Positions 36,101-46,373 of a stretch of DNA of 64,000 nucleotides are shown here, piece by piece. The position numbers were made by a program, and so were the translations under genes. Positions within the stretch are counted from its first letter, which is position 1. Every line of letters begins with the position of its first letter. The DNA lies in the NCBI GenBank assembly GCA_025594325.1, contig JANHCV010000001.1, forward strand, positions 4,030,001-4,094,000. The letters run 5' to 3'. Source of the DNA: Blastocladiella emersonii ATCC 22665 (Eukaryota; Blastocladiomycota; Blastocladiomycetes; Blastocladiales; Blastocladiaceae). The notes beneath the pieces were generated by a model. The model had not been told where the DNA came from. It made no database searches and was given only the letters and a program-made list of their open reading frames with translations.

Positions 36101-37317
36101 TGCTCCGAGTACTGGATTCCGTCGGGCCAGGGCTACGCGTCCATGATCAAGTACATCAAGGAGCTCCCGCTGCTGCAGAGCCCGCAGGCGTTCGGGATCC
36201 ACGAGAACGGCGACATCACACGCCAGCTCGCCGAGACGCGCACCTTCTTCGACTCGATCCTCAAGACGCAGGAGAAGGCGATTGGCGGGGGCGGGGGCGG
36301 CGCGGCCAAGACGGCCGACGAGATGGTGTCCGAGGTCGCGGCCGACATTCTCAAGAAGGTGCCCAAGCCGTTCGCCATCGACGAGATCCTCGAAAAGTCC
36401 CCCGTCAGCTACAAGGAGAGCATGAACATGGTCCTCGTGCAGGAGTGCATCCGGTACAACCGGCTGCTCACCATCGTGCACGCGTCCATGGCCAACGTGC
36501 AGAAGGCCATCAAGGGTCTCGTCGTCATGTCGTCCGAGCTCGAGGACGCGTTCAAGTGCATGATGATCTCCAAGGTACCGACATCGTGGGCCGGCAAGTC
36601 GTACCCGTCGCTCAAGCCGCTCGGCGGCTACGTCAACGACCTGGTCGCCCGCATCAAGTTCCTGCAGAACTGGTACGAGGAGGGCGCGCCGACCGTCTTT
36701 TGGCTGTCGGGCTTCTACTTTACGCAGTCGTTCATCACTGGTACGCTTTTTCGAGGCCCCGTTGCAGCGGCGGGCCGTGCTGACACTCGCTCAATCCGTA
36801 GCAACGCTGCAAAACTACGCGCGGCGGTACACGGTGCCCATCGACGAGCTGGGCGTCGACTTTGAGCTGATGCTCGACCCGGCCAAGTGCGAGACGCGGC
36901 CCGAGGACGGCGCCTATGTCAACGGCGTCTTCATGGAGGGCGCGCGGATCGATCCAGACGCTGGCGTACTGACCGAGTCGCAGTCCAAGGTGCTCTTCAG
37001 CTCGCTGCCCATCGTACGTTTCTCGCTGCCGCGTCCTGGATCGTTGGCCACGGTGCTGACCACTGTCGTCCTACTTCCAGATCTGGCTGAAGCCCATCAA
37101 GACGGCCGACATTCCAAAGCACATCAAGCGGGCCGGCGACGACCGACAGCTCGAGGTGTACCGGTGCCCGCTGTACAAGACGTCGGCGCGCCGTGGTATC
37201 TTGTCCACGACGGGCCACTCGACCAACTTCGTCATGGCCATGCGGCTGCCCAGCGCGTTGCCCGAGAAGCACTGGGTCCTGCGCGGAACAGCCGGTCTGC
37301 TGTCGCTGGACGATTAG
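24130..37317 (+). CDS. Axonemal inner-arm dynein heavy chain (DNAH3/7/12 group)
   Basis: Twelve exons: 24130-24190, 24254-24632, 24694-24722, 24784-24866, 24931-26457, 26523-33047, 33110-34439, 34505-35279, 35338-35802, 35866-36740, 36802-37013, 37081-37317. They give 4,165 residues, near the ~4,000-4,100 usual for these single-headed inner-arm motors. The N-terminus is Pro-rich. Linker and tail run to about 1450. AAA1 P-loop [13 protein letters not shown] lies near 1500, followed by [17 protein letters not shown] and [19 protein letters not shown]2 [12 protein letters not shown] is near 1780, AAA3 [14 protein letters not shown] near 2122 and AAA4 [14 protein letters not shown] near 2470. The stalk coiled coils flank a microtubule-binding domain near 2870-2920. 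AAA5-6 and the C-terminal domain end [18 protein letters not shown]...[12 protein letters not shown]1-4 P-loops look intact. It implies a motile flagellum. The start codon is the least certain part because the first four exons are short. Confidence 0.92.
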
Positions 37318-37401
37318 ACAAGGATCTCATGTACCACTACTATTTGATTGTTGTTCGCTACAAATTTGATGTTTTTGATTCACGACCACGAATGAATGCG
37401 C

Positions 37402-38268
37402 TCACACGACAGCGCCCGACAGCCCGCTGCCAAAGAACTCGACGCCCTTGTCGACGACCTTGAACTGCAGCTGTAGCGCGTCGGGCAGCAGCGATGGTGC
37501 GGAGCCGCAGTGAAGCGCGGTCGCGACGCTCGCCTTGCCGCGTGCGACGACGAGCTGGCCATGGACATCGCGCGAGTAGCCGCTCGGCAGGCCCTTACAC
37601 ACGAGCACGAGATTGGCGAGGGCCACGGTGCCGTACGCGAGCTGCGCCGCTTCGTCAAGTCCCAGGTCGACCTGCGTCTGCGTAATCAGCGTGGCGCCAG
37701 TCTACACCGCATCAATCGTCAGCAAGCGAGTAACCGCACGGGAATCGGCGCGTCGTACCGATTCCGCGAGCTGAACGAGCTTGCGCACGAACAGCAACAC
37801 ATGCCGCACATCGATCGCGTCGTAAACGAACGGCATCAGATCGTCAAGAAGAATCACGGGCGCGCGGCCCGCAAACTCGCCCTGAACCCGCTCGGCGATG
37901 ATCTCGTACAGGTTCGCCAGGACCTGCGGGTGCGAGTGCAAGTACACGACGGTCGGCCGCGCCGCATCCGGCGAGCTTCTCGGCCGCTCGTCCGTGCCGA
38001 CTGCGTGGTACTGCGTCAGCGCGTCAACGAACAGCAGGCGGTCGCGCCCCAGCTGGCCGAGCTGGACGTTCCCGCCGAGCTTGCGGCACGTCTGCTGGTA
38101 GTGCAGGAACACGTCCTGCGTCGAGACTAGGATAACGGGACGGTGCAGCGTTGCGAGCGCGGCGTGGGTCAACAGCGGCAGGAAGAAGGCCGCGCTCGCC
38201 GTGCTCTCGTGCGAGATGGCGAGGTGCCGGTGGTCGTTGATGCGCAGATGCTGGATCAGATCGAACAT
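37402..38268 (-). CDS. ELP6: Elongator complex subunit Elp6
   Basis: Exons 38268-37759 and 37701-37402 give 269 residues (human ELP6 266). Elp4-Elp5-Elp6 form a RecA-like hexamer that binds tRNA and serves Elongator in modifying wobble uridine. Visible features are an N-terminal MFDLIQHLRIND, a RecA-like core without a P-loop (VILVSTQDVFLHYQQTCRKLG, PVILLDDLMPFVYDAI), and the conserved C-terminus GYSRDVHGQLVV ... LQFKVVDKGVEFFGSGLSGAVV, close in pattern to human VHGQL...YKIQDKSVSFFAKGMSPAV. It converges on the dynein gene, with 84 bp between stops, and lies head-to-tail with SPT16 across a 248-bp gap (38269-38516) that must hold its promoter. Confidence 0.85.
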
Positions 38269-38516
38269 GGTCTACGCGCGCGCGAGCACCGACACGAGTA
38301 AGCGATCAGCTCACTGGTCTCATTTCATTGCATCAAGTGTGTTTCATGGAGGAGTTGAGCATTCATACCGGGTTGCGGTGATGGGGGAGAAGCAGCAGCT
38401 GGCCGATGACCGTCGCGCTCAAGCGGATCGAGCGTCCAAGGGCCAAGGGCGAACCAAACCAAACTCCATGTATTTTCACGATATGCATCATGTACTAGCG
38501 CGCAGCCGGTGATGAA

Positions 38517-41500
38517 TCAGCGCCGCTGCTTCTTGCTGGGTGGTGCGGGCCGCTCGTCCTCGCGGCCGCGCTTCTTGTCGTCGGCGCGGCGCGCCTTCTC
38601 CTCGAGCTCGTCCCAGTCCTCGCCCGACGAGTAGTCCTCTTCGGATCCGGACTCGGAGTCCTCCTCGTCGAACGCCGACGCCTCGGAGCTGTAGTCGGTG
38701 CTCGACGCGCCGTCGAACCCGTCCGACTCGCCCTCGAACTCGGACGCCGACTCCTCGGACGCCGAGTGGTCCTGGTCCTGGCCGCCGCCGAGGAACGTCC
38801 AGCCGCCGTCGTTGAAGAAGGCCGCGGGGTCCTCGTTGATGGTCTTCATGATGGTCGTCCAGTTGAGGTTGACGGGACCCTCGGAGAAGAGAATGTCGTT
38901 GGTGCTACACGCGAGGGCCAGCAACGAGTCAGTGAACCTGCGAGGCAACCTAGAAGCAGCGAGGAAGCAACGTACTCGAGCCAGTCGCGAACCAGGTCGA
39001 GCTCCGAAATCGGGATCGAGTTGATGTGGACGGGCGTGCGCGTGTAGTCGGAGAAGACAAAGACCATGTCAAAGTTCTTGAGCCCGAACTGGACGCGCTC
39101 GAGGTGCACCACCTCGATCTCGGAGATGGTGATGATGGTGAAGGGCGGGTCCGTGAGGTGCACGAGGCAGTTCTCGGTCGGCTGCAGCAGCACGTTGGCG
39201 CGGTGCGGCACGCCCGAGAAGGCGAGGTCGCGGTACGGGATGTCGAGCTGGAACTTGCGGCCCGCCGCGTCCACCACCTTGCTGGCAAACTCCTTGAACT
39301 CCTTGTTGAGCTTGATGCGGCGCCGCTTCTCCTCCTGCTCCTGCTGCAGCTCGTCCTCGTCGCCGTACGTCTGGCGCCGGCGCCGGTTGCCCGTCTCGTC
39401 GAAGGACACGTCGGTGGCCTCGCGGTAGAACTGCACGTCACGCGTCTTCTTCTTGCCAATCATGATCGAGTTCTTGAGGTGCACGTGCAGGATCACGATG
39501 AGCTCGTTGTCGCACGGCTGGAAGAAGAAGTGCTGGACGTTGTTGAACAGGATGTCGATGCGGTTCTCGGCCTTGACGCGCGACCGGTACCGGAGACCGT
39601 TCGAGTGGATCTCGAGGTCGCCGGGCAGCCGCTTGGCGTCCTGCGTCGGGCGCGCGTACACGTCGAAGAGCGCCACGGGCTTGAACTTGGACACCTCGAT
39701 CAGGCGGTCCTGCTCGACAATGTCGGCCTTGTCCTTGCGCTCGGCCTCGGCCTTGGTCGCCTGCTTCTTCATCTCGTTGATCTGGCGGTACACCTCGGTG
39801 AGGCGCGCCGTGTCCGTGGACCGGTACGACAGCGTCTTGATGAAGGTGGCGTTGGGGTTCTCGAACGGGGTCTCCTCCTTGCGGCCAATCGCCTGCCCGG
39901 GCGAGATGAGGTTGAACCGCAGGTACACGTACTCGCCCTCGTCGTTCTTGGTCACGTTCTTGAGCGTGCTGATGTGGAAGGGCACCGTGAGCCCGTACAC
40001 GGGGAGGAGGAAGGTCTCGCTGCGCGGGTCGACCATGATGCGGAGCCCGGCCTCGCGCGGGATGTTGGTGTCCTTCTTGTACGACTCGAACTTGCGGAAC
40101 ACGGGCTTGTCCGACTCGCGCGCGGGCCCGTTGGCCGATGCGAACCGGCGCAGCCCGTCCTCCTGCTTGGCGCGCGCGAGCTCGGCCTGGTGCTCGCGGC
40201 GGCGCGACTCGCCCGCCTCGCTGGTCTCGCCGCCGCGCGTCTTGTTCTTGAGCACGGCCGACGCCTGGCGGCTGCGCGGGAGCTCGGGCTTGACCTCCTT
40301 CTTGACAGCGGCCTTGGCGGGCGCGGGCGCGGGCTCCTCGTCGAAGATGAGGCACACCTCGGACGCGTCGCGCGTGCAGTCCGACGTGAGGATGGTGGTC
40401 TTCTCGGCGCCGACGACCACCGTGTCGGCAAGGTGCAGCGCGTACAGCTTGCCGGCGGCGTCGGGCGCCGACGGGTTCTCGAGGTTCTGGAAGCTGACCG
40501 AGAGGTTGAAGACGGCGTTGAGCGGGATCTCCGTGTCGTTCTTGGCGTTGAGAATGTACTGCACCTCGCGGAACTCGAGGCCGATGCCGAACCCGAGGTT
40601 CTTGGTGAAGTTGGCCTCGAGGTCGGGGCGCTTGTTCTTGACGTAGCCGACGGCCTTGTTGTAGATCTCCTTGCACTTGGCGCCGGGGCGCAGGATCGAC
40701 AGCACGAAGCCGTACAGCTCGAGCAGGAACTCGTAGTTCTTGTCCTGGGCTTTGGTCGGGTTGATGAGCATGGTGCGGGCAATGTTGCTGCAGTAGCTGC
40801 GGTAGCGGACGCCAAGCGTGCACAGGATGGTGCCGGCGTGCAGCGTCTTGGTGTTGCTCTGGGCCGACGGGCGCAGATCGTACTCGCCGCCACTCTGCAC
40901 GACGGGCAGGTAGCACCAGTCGACCGAGGGCAGGTCGGCGTCGGCGGGGAACTTGAGGCGCTTGGCGTGCTGGTTGATCTTGTCGGTGAGCAGGTCGTCC
41001 ATGCGCAGCGAGAGGGCCTCGTGCGTGACCACCTTCTCCTCGTCGATGGTCTCCATGACGTCGAGGTAGAAGAAGTTCTTCATGATGGCGGCGGCGATCT
41101 TGGACGCGGTGCTCATCTGCCGGAGCTCGATCTGGTCCTTGGTGCCCATGGCGAAGGCGGCGCCAATCGAGGCGTCGACCGTCTGCATGCCCGAGGCCTC
41201 GACGGCGGCCTGCCACTCGGGCGCGAACTTGCCCGAGAGGCGGTCGCGCGGGAAGATGCCGAGCGATTTCTACACAAACGGCGGGGCGGGTGTTCAGAGT
41301 CAGTCGGGGCTGCTCAGTGGGACGCGCAGCTCGCGAGGGGAAACGTACGCCCTCGCCCGAAGCCTTGGCGACGTCAAAGAACTGCGGGAGCTGCGAGTCC
41401 TCCTTGGTGCGCCGGAGGATGTTGACGGGGACGGAGCCCGACAGGATCGGCTCGAGGTACGTGGCTATGCGAAGCGCGAGAGAGAAAGTGTCAGCGCGTG

Positions 41501-42047
41501 CTGCGGGCGTGTCTCGGACGGATGCGACGCACCCTTCTTGGCCGACGTGAGGATGGTGAAGGTGCCATCGCGCGTGATGAGGAAGACGGTGTCGGTGAAC
41601 TCGTAACCGAGGAGCCACATCTGGAGGGACGCACGATCGAGGGTGAGACATGGCCACTCGGCAGCGTCAATCGCGAGCAAAACGGACCTGAAGCGCGGGG
41701 CCCTTCTGGTAGGGGTTCTCGTCGTCGGTGCCGCCAACGACAACGGCGACCGCGTCGGCGTCACCAAAGAGCGACGGGTTCTCCTGTAGCGAGTGGGATC
41801 GCGACGCAATGAGTCAGAATCACATGCAGGCAGCGGGCGGCCGCTCGCACGCGGGCCTCTCGAGCGCCGCGCGTATACGCGGTGACGCGATTCCCACAGG
41901 GTCTCACGGGAACCACATCAACATCGAGGGCCGGGTGCTCGCACGATGCGCAGCGACAGCGTGGAGCGAGCTGCGACGGACCTGGAAGCTCGCGACCAGC
42001 GCGCCGGCGCGGCGGTGGAACAGCCGTGCGTCGATCTCGACGCTCAT
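38517..42047 (-). CDS. SPT16: FACT histone chaperone large subunit Spt16
   Basis: Six exons (42047-41982, 41783-41688, 41620-41533, 41464-41349, 41269-38976, 38904-38517) give 1,015 residues (yeast 1,035). FACT loosens and rebuilds nucleosomes during transcription and replication. The N-terminal aminopeptidase-like domain has [29 protein letters not shown]-like [26 protein letters not shown] and [14 protein letters not shown]. The middle dimerisation and PH-like domains follow ([48 protein letters not shown]). The last exon encodes [24 protein letters not shown] and an acidic Ser/Glu/Asp tail ending in a Lys/Arg cluster that looks like a nuclear signal. Intron 1 is long (198 nt) and exon 1 encodes only 22 residues, so the start is reasonable but rests on matching the family's N-terminus. 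Confidence 0.93.
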
Positions 42048-42568
42048 GGTGTCGGAGCGGGTCTGCGAGTGGGTTTGCGCGGGCTGAGGGTCCGGGAGCG
42101 TGCACGGGGGTCGGGATCGGCCGTGCAGAGGCGCTATATTGCGCGGAGTGATATTCCGCGGGCGAGTAGAGCTTCGTTGCAGGGAGAGAGAGAGAGCGCA
42201 GCGCGGCGGATTGCACCGTCTTCTTCTGTCGTTCTCAGCTGGGGGAGAGAGGGGACGAGACGGCTGCATGCGGCCGCGGGACGATTCGTCGCGTTCGCGA
42301 ACTGGCTCGCGAGCATCACGTCCGGTCACGCTCGGTTTCGAGATGGGTATCCGCATGTGCATTCGGATGCGGCCGATCACTCATGCGACGCGCCCCACGG
42401 GGCCGCCCCACGCCGCCCACCCGCACGCGCGCACGCGTCGCGGAGTCGACGATCCCGCCTGATAAACTCGGGCGGCTGCCCTCGCGCACGCCGCCCGGCT
42501 CGCTCTCTCTCTTCCGCTGGCGACCAACTAGACGATCCGCCGCCCTATTGCCACGTAAACAAACGAAC
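42048..42568. promoter_or_regulatory. Divergent promoter, SPT16 / cytochrome b5 reductase
   Basis: 521 bp separate the start codons at 42047 (minus) and 42569 (plus). The stretch contains a GA-rich run near 42182-42196 and GC-rich segments. Longer open frames across it are continuations of neighbouring frames, not genes I can support. Confidence 0.45.
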
Positions 42569-43688
42569 ATGTCATCGACCACGAACCTCGGCGTCCTCGG
42601 CCTCGCCGGCCTCGTCGGCGCCGTCTTCCTCGCCAGCCCCGAGCACACGACGCTCGCCGCGGCCGGCGCCGTGGTCGGCTCTGTCCTGCTGTTCGTCCTC
42701 GCCGGCACTGGCTCCTCCAGTATGTAACACGGCGGCGCTCTTCGGGATCCGCGACGCGCCGACCAACGATGCTGACGAGGAACCTTCGCCGTGGCCCCTG
42801 CCTCCAGAGGTCAAGGTCGCCCTGTCGACCGAGGAGTGGCGCGACTTCCCGCTCATCTCCAAGGAGCAGCTGTCGCCCAACACGGCCATCTACCGCTTCA
42901 AGCTGCAGACCCCCGACACGATCCTCGGCCTCCCGATCGGCCAGCACGTCTCCATCAAGGCCCGCATCGGCGACAAGGACGTGCAGCGCTCGTACACGCC
43001 CGTCAGCTCCGACGACGACAAGGGCATCATCGACCTGCTCGTCAAGACCTACCCGACCGGCAACATCTCCAAGGTCTTTGCCGACCTCAAGCCCGGAGAC
43101 AAGATCACCATGAAGGGCCCCAAGGGCTCCTTCAAGTACACGCCCAACATGTGCCGCGCCATTGCCATGATCGCCGGCGGCACGGGCCTCACGCCCATGC
43201 TCCAGGGTACGCTGTCGCGACGTTCGGCCTTCCGCGAACCCTCGCTGACCTAAACCCGCGCGCAGTCATCAAGGCCATCCTCAAGAACCCCGAGGACAGC
43301 ACCAAGGTCAGCTTCATCTTCGCCAACGTCAGCTACGACGACATCCTCCTCAAGGACGAGCTCGACAAGCTCGCCGCGACCCACTCGGACCGCTTCACCG
43401 TCCACTACGTGCTCAACAGCGTGCGTCTTCTAATCCATGAGCGTGTGTCCTAGATCGAGCGACTGACCCGCGATGCACATGTAGCCGCCCCCCAACTGGA
43501 CCGGCAGCGCCGGCTTTGTCACCAAGGACGTTGTCTCGGCGCACCTGCCCGCCCCCGCCAAGGACGTCAAGCTCCTGCTCTGCGGCCCGCCGCCCATGGT
43601 CAAGGCCATGACCGCCATCGCCGAGGAGCTCGGCTTCGACAAGGCCCAGACCATCTCCAAGGCTGCCGACCAGGTCTTCAAGTTCTGA
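42569..43688 (+). CDS. CBR1: NADH-cytochrome b5 reductase, membrane-anchored
   Basis: Exons 42569-42719, 42808-43206, 43266-43420 and 43485-43688 give 302 residues. The enzyme passes electrons from NADH through FAD to cytochrome b5 for lipid desaturation and sterol synthesis. The N-terminal ~45 residues contain hydrophobic stretches ([11 protein letters not shown]) that fit an ER or outer mitochondrial membrane anchor. The FAD-binding domain has RSYTPVSS and [10 protein letters not shown]. The NADH domain has [12 protein letters not shown] and [12 protein letters not shown], ending QVFKF. The first intron joins A|AG so that the anchor reads directly into [20 protein letters not shown], the usual start of the catalytic part. 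The four-exon model keeps all phases consistent. Confidence 0.92.
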
Positions 43689-44480
43689 GCTTGTCGTCGA
43701 CCCCGTTTTGGATATCCCCCTACCCTCATTGCACAATTACGGCCGACTTTTCATCGAATCTTGCTCGACCGCAGTCAGTTCGTGTCGGGCGCCGACGAGA
43801 AGCTCCATGGACGATCGCGAACACTCGACGAACGAGTTCGCGAACCTGTCATCCGACGGCGACAGTTAGAGGACGGCGCGCAAGGCATCAACGTGAAGCG
43901 AGCCGGAGAGGTCGGCACGTTCCAGGCCACCCGTGGAAAGGGCCGTGGCGGTGGCGGATGGCGCAACGCGAAAACGTTTTGCGGCGGCGCCGCACCGCCC
44001 GCGCCAGGGACACAAAAACGTGTGCAGTCGCCTCCGGCCGAACAACCGCCGAACGCTTGTGGCGCAAGCTGAAAACGTTCGGACACGCTTCTGGCCGTGC
44101 GCTGGCGGGCTTTCGGCAGCTCGAGAACACGCGGGAAGGGAGGTCTCGAGAGCAGCTGACGCGAGCGAGCGAGGGAACGTGCACGAACGAGGTGCGGAAG
44201 CCTTCTGAATCCGCCCGCCCGTCGCAGAGCCGTTCAAACACGTTGAGCACGTTCGCTGTGCTCGCAGGCTGCCCGCACCCGCTTCCATCACCTAGCAAAC
44301 TCGAGCGCGGAGACTATAAGTACCTCGAGCGTCCCCGCGCTCCCATCTCGCTGTTTCCCCAGGATCACCAACCATCACCCTCTGCTACGCACCGACGACG
44401 GACGACGGCCCTCGCACATCACCCTAGACCACCCGACCACCCGACCACCGACCACCAACAACTCGTACAACCTCACCAAG
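43689..44480. promoter_or_regulatory. Intergenic region with TATA-like box upstream of MFS gene
   Basis: This 792-bp stretch holds the 3' flank of the b5 reductase gene and the upstream region of the MFS gene. A TATA-like TATAAG lies at 44315-44320, about 160 bp before the ATG, followed by a CA/AC-rich leader. GAAAACGTT-type sequences occur near 43970 and 44071 and could be factor sites. No gene is supported. Confidence 0.5.
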
Positions 44481-46043
44481 ATGGGTCTCTACGACGGCTT
44501 CTCGGCGGCCGAGAAGAAGAACCTGACGATCTACATTGGCGGCATCATGTGCTATAAGTTTGCGCTCGAGACGCTGACGGGGTGCATGTCCAACATTGTG
44601 CTCAACCGGTACAAGGTGGCGCCGGCGGCGACGTGGGGCACGGTGGTGTCGGTCAACTACGCGGCGCAGTCGATTGGGTCGCTGCTCGTGTCGCCGCTCA
44701 TCAAGCGGTGGCCGACGTCGCGCGTGCTGGCCATGTCCATCTTCCTGTTCGGCCTGCTGGTGGCGATCGTGCCCGTGCTCGAGGCGACGACGGGCGGCGG
44801 GTCGACGGGGCTCGGCAACGAGAAGACGTACAAGGCGGGCGACTGGAACCCGTTCATCGTGGCGGTGCTGTTCCCGATCGTCGGCATCTTCCACGGCATC
44901 ATCGAGCTGATCCGCCGCGTCATCCCGCGCGACATTGTCGGCTCGGACCCGTCCAAGCTCAAGCGCATGGACTCGACGGTGCACATCTTCTACGAGGTGG
45001 CCGGCACGACGGGCGCGCTGCTCTCAAAGTACTGGATCGCCTACTTCAACTACGCCTACTCGCTGGCCCTGATCCCGATCGCCTTCACGGGCGCGGCGCT
45101 CGTGTGGTCGCGCATCAAGGACGCGACGAGCGAGGCGTACGAGGGGCCCTCCAAGACCAAGCGCGTGTCGGGCAACTTCTTCTCCGAGTTCTTTGCCATC
45201 GTCAAGGCCTTCTTCTACTCGGTGTGGGTCGGCCTCAAGCTCGTGTGCTCGCACCGGTCGCTCGTGTGGCTGATCCCGGCCTACACGCTGCCGCTCGTCC
45301 TGCACCGGTACCTCGAGAACGTGCTGTTCGCGCACTACGCCAACTTTGCGCTGTCGACGGGCTCGTACCAGCAGCTGCTCGTGTCCGGGTCCAACTTTGG
45401 CGAGCTGCTCGGCGCGCTGTTCGTGCTCCTGTTCGCCGACTCGGTCAAGACGCCCATCCCGTGGCTGCGCCTCGACGCCCTGACGCTGCTCTTCGTGTGG
45501 ATCCTGCCGCTCGCGACGCCGTTTGCCAACATCGAGGGCTGGGTGTGGTTCCTCGCGGCGATCGCCGTGCCCGTGTCGTTTGGGTGGGCCGCCGGTGACG
45601 TGTCGCTGGTCGCGTACGTGCAGTCGCGCCTGGCCAAGATCGAGGACTCGGAGGCGACCGTGTCGCCGCTCGGCTCGGTCATGTCGTTCCTGTACGTGCT
45701 GTACATTATCATCTTCGCGCTCGTCAACACGGCCATCGGCAAGGTGCAGGACTCGTTTGTCGCGGACCTGCTCAAGAAGTACGGCTCGGCCAAGAAGTTC
45801 CCCGCGCTGGCCGGCCTCAAGCCGACGCAGGACGCCATGTTCTACACGGCGGGTCTGGTCATGTCGTGCGCCGGCGTGGTCGTGTTCCTGTCGACGTTCA
45901 TCCCCAAGGGCGCGTTTGCGCTCAACCCGGACACGCTCGACGACGACGAGAGCGACCGCGCCCTCGCACAGCACCTCGAGCACGACAAGGCCTCGGAGAC
46001 GGCCAAGGACCGCAAGGAGATCATCGAGGCCATGGTCGCCTAA
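44481..46043 (+). CDS. Major facilitator superfamily transporter (intronless)
   Basis: A single uninterrupted frame of 520 residues starts MGLYDGFSAAEKKNL after a CACC-rich leader. About twelve hydrophobic segments are visible, e.g. SVNYAAQSIGSLLVSPLI, MSIFLFGLLVAIVPVL, FPIVGIFHGIIELI, SLALIPIAFTGAALVW, ELLGALFVLLFADSV, LLFVWILPLATPF, FLAAIAVPVSFGWAAG, VMSFLYVLYIIIFALV and LVMSCAGVVVFLSTFI. The layout fits an MFS permease, but I cannot name the substrate or subfamily. It is the only multi-domain-length gene here without introns. It lies inside the left arm of the large inverted repeat, and its second copy, cut by the window edge, lies at 62797-64000. Confidence 0.75.
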   Translation: MGLYDGFSAAEKKNLTIYIGGIMCYKFALETLTGCMSNIVLNRYKVAPAATWGTVVSVNYAAQSIGSLLVSPLIKRWPTSRVLAMSIFLFGLLVAIVPVLEATTGGGSTGLGNEKTYKAGDWNPFIVAVLFPIVGIFHGIIELIRRVIPRDIVGSDPSKLKRMDSTVHIFYEVAGTTGALLSKYWIAYFNYAYSLALIPIAFTGAALVWSRIKDATSEAYEGPSKTKRVSGNFFSEFFAIVKAFFYSVWVGLKLVCSHRSLVWLIPAYTLPLVLHRYLENVLFAHYANFALSTGSYQQLLVSGSNFGELLGALFVLLFADSVKTPIPWLRLDALTLLFVWILPLATPFANIEGWVWFLAAIAVPVSFGWAAGDVSLVAYVQSRLAKIEDSEATVSPLGSVMSFLYVLYIIIFALVNTAIGKVQDSFVADLLKKYGSAKKFPALAGLKPTQDAMFYTAGLVMSCAGVVVFLSTFIPKGAFALNPDTLDDDESDRALAQHLEHDKASETAKDRKEIIEAMVA

Positions 46044-46373
46044 GGTCGGTCGCCTTTTGTTCTCTGTCTCTACTGGTGTGCTCCTTCCTCTTCCCCAAAG
46101 TTTTGTGTGTGTGTCTCTCGTTGAGCCTGCGCGTGTCCCTCCGTCACGTCGCTGCTCGCGATCGTTTCTTCCCTCCACCCCTCTACCTCGCGCCCTTGAG
46201 CGCAGCGTGATTTGATACATAGACCCCCTCGTGTTTTTGCAAACGTCTTCTTCGCCTCCGTGAATCTGATGGTGTGTTGCAAGTGGCGAGCTTGGTTCTG
46301 TCATGCTCGCGATCAGGTCGCGGATCAAACAAGCCGCCTGCGAGCGCGCGCGCTCAAGAGCTGAGCGTGCAAG
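46044..46373. other. MFS 3' flank up to the repeat border
   Basis: No gene is seen. The stretch contains pyrimidine/TG-rich sequence suitable for a 3' UTR and then the join to the long repeat. Its inverted counterpart is 62467-62796. Confidence 0.6.

Noticed and set aside
39026-41425. 799-codon plus-strand frame opposite SPT16
   Set aside because: Low-complexity composition and exact overlap with the conserved SPT16 exon show it is a shadow.
41946-43253. A 435-codon frame suggesting a longer N-terminus for the b5 reductase
   Set aside because: The part before 42808 is low-complexity and crosses the SPT16 first exon. The spliced model from ATG 42569 gives a normal membrane anchor and correct phase.
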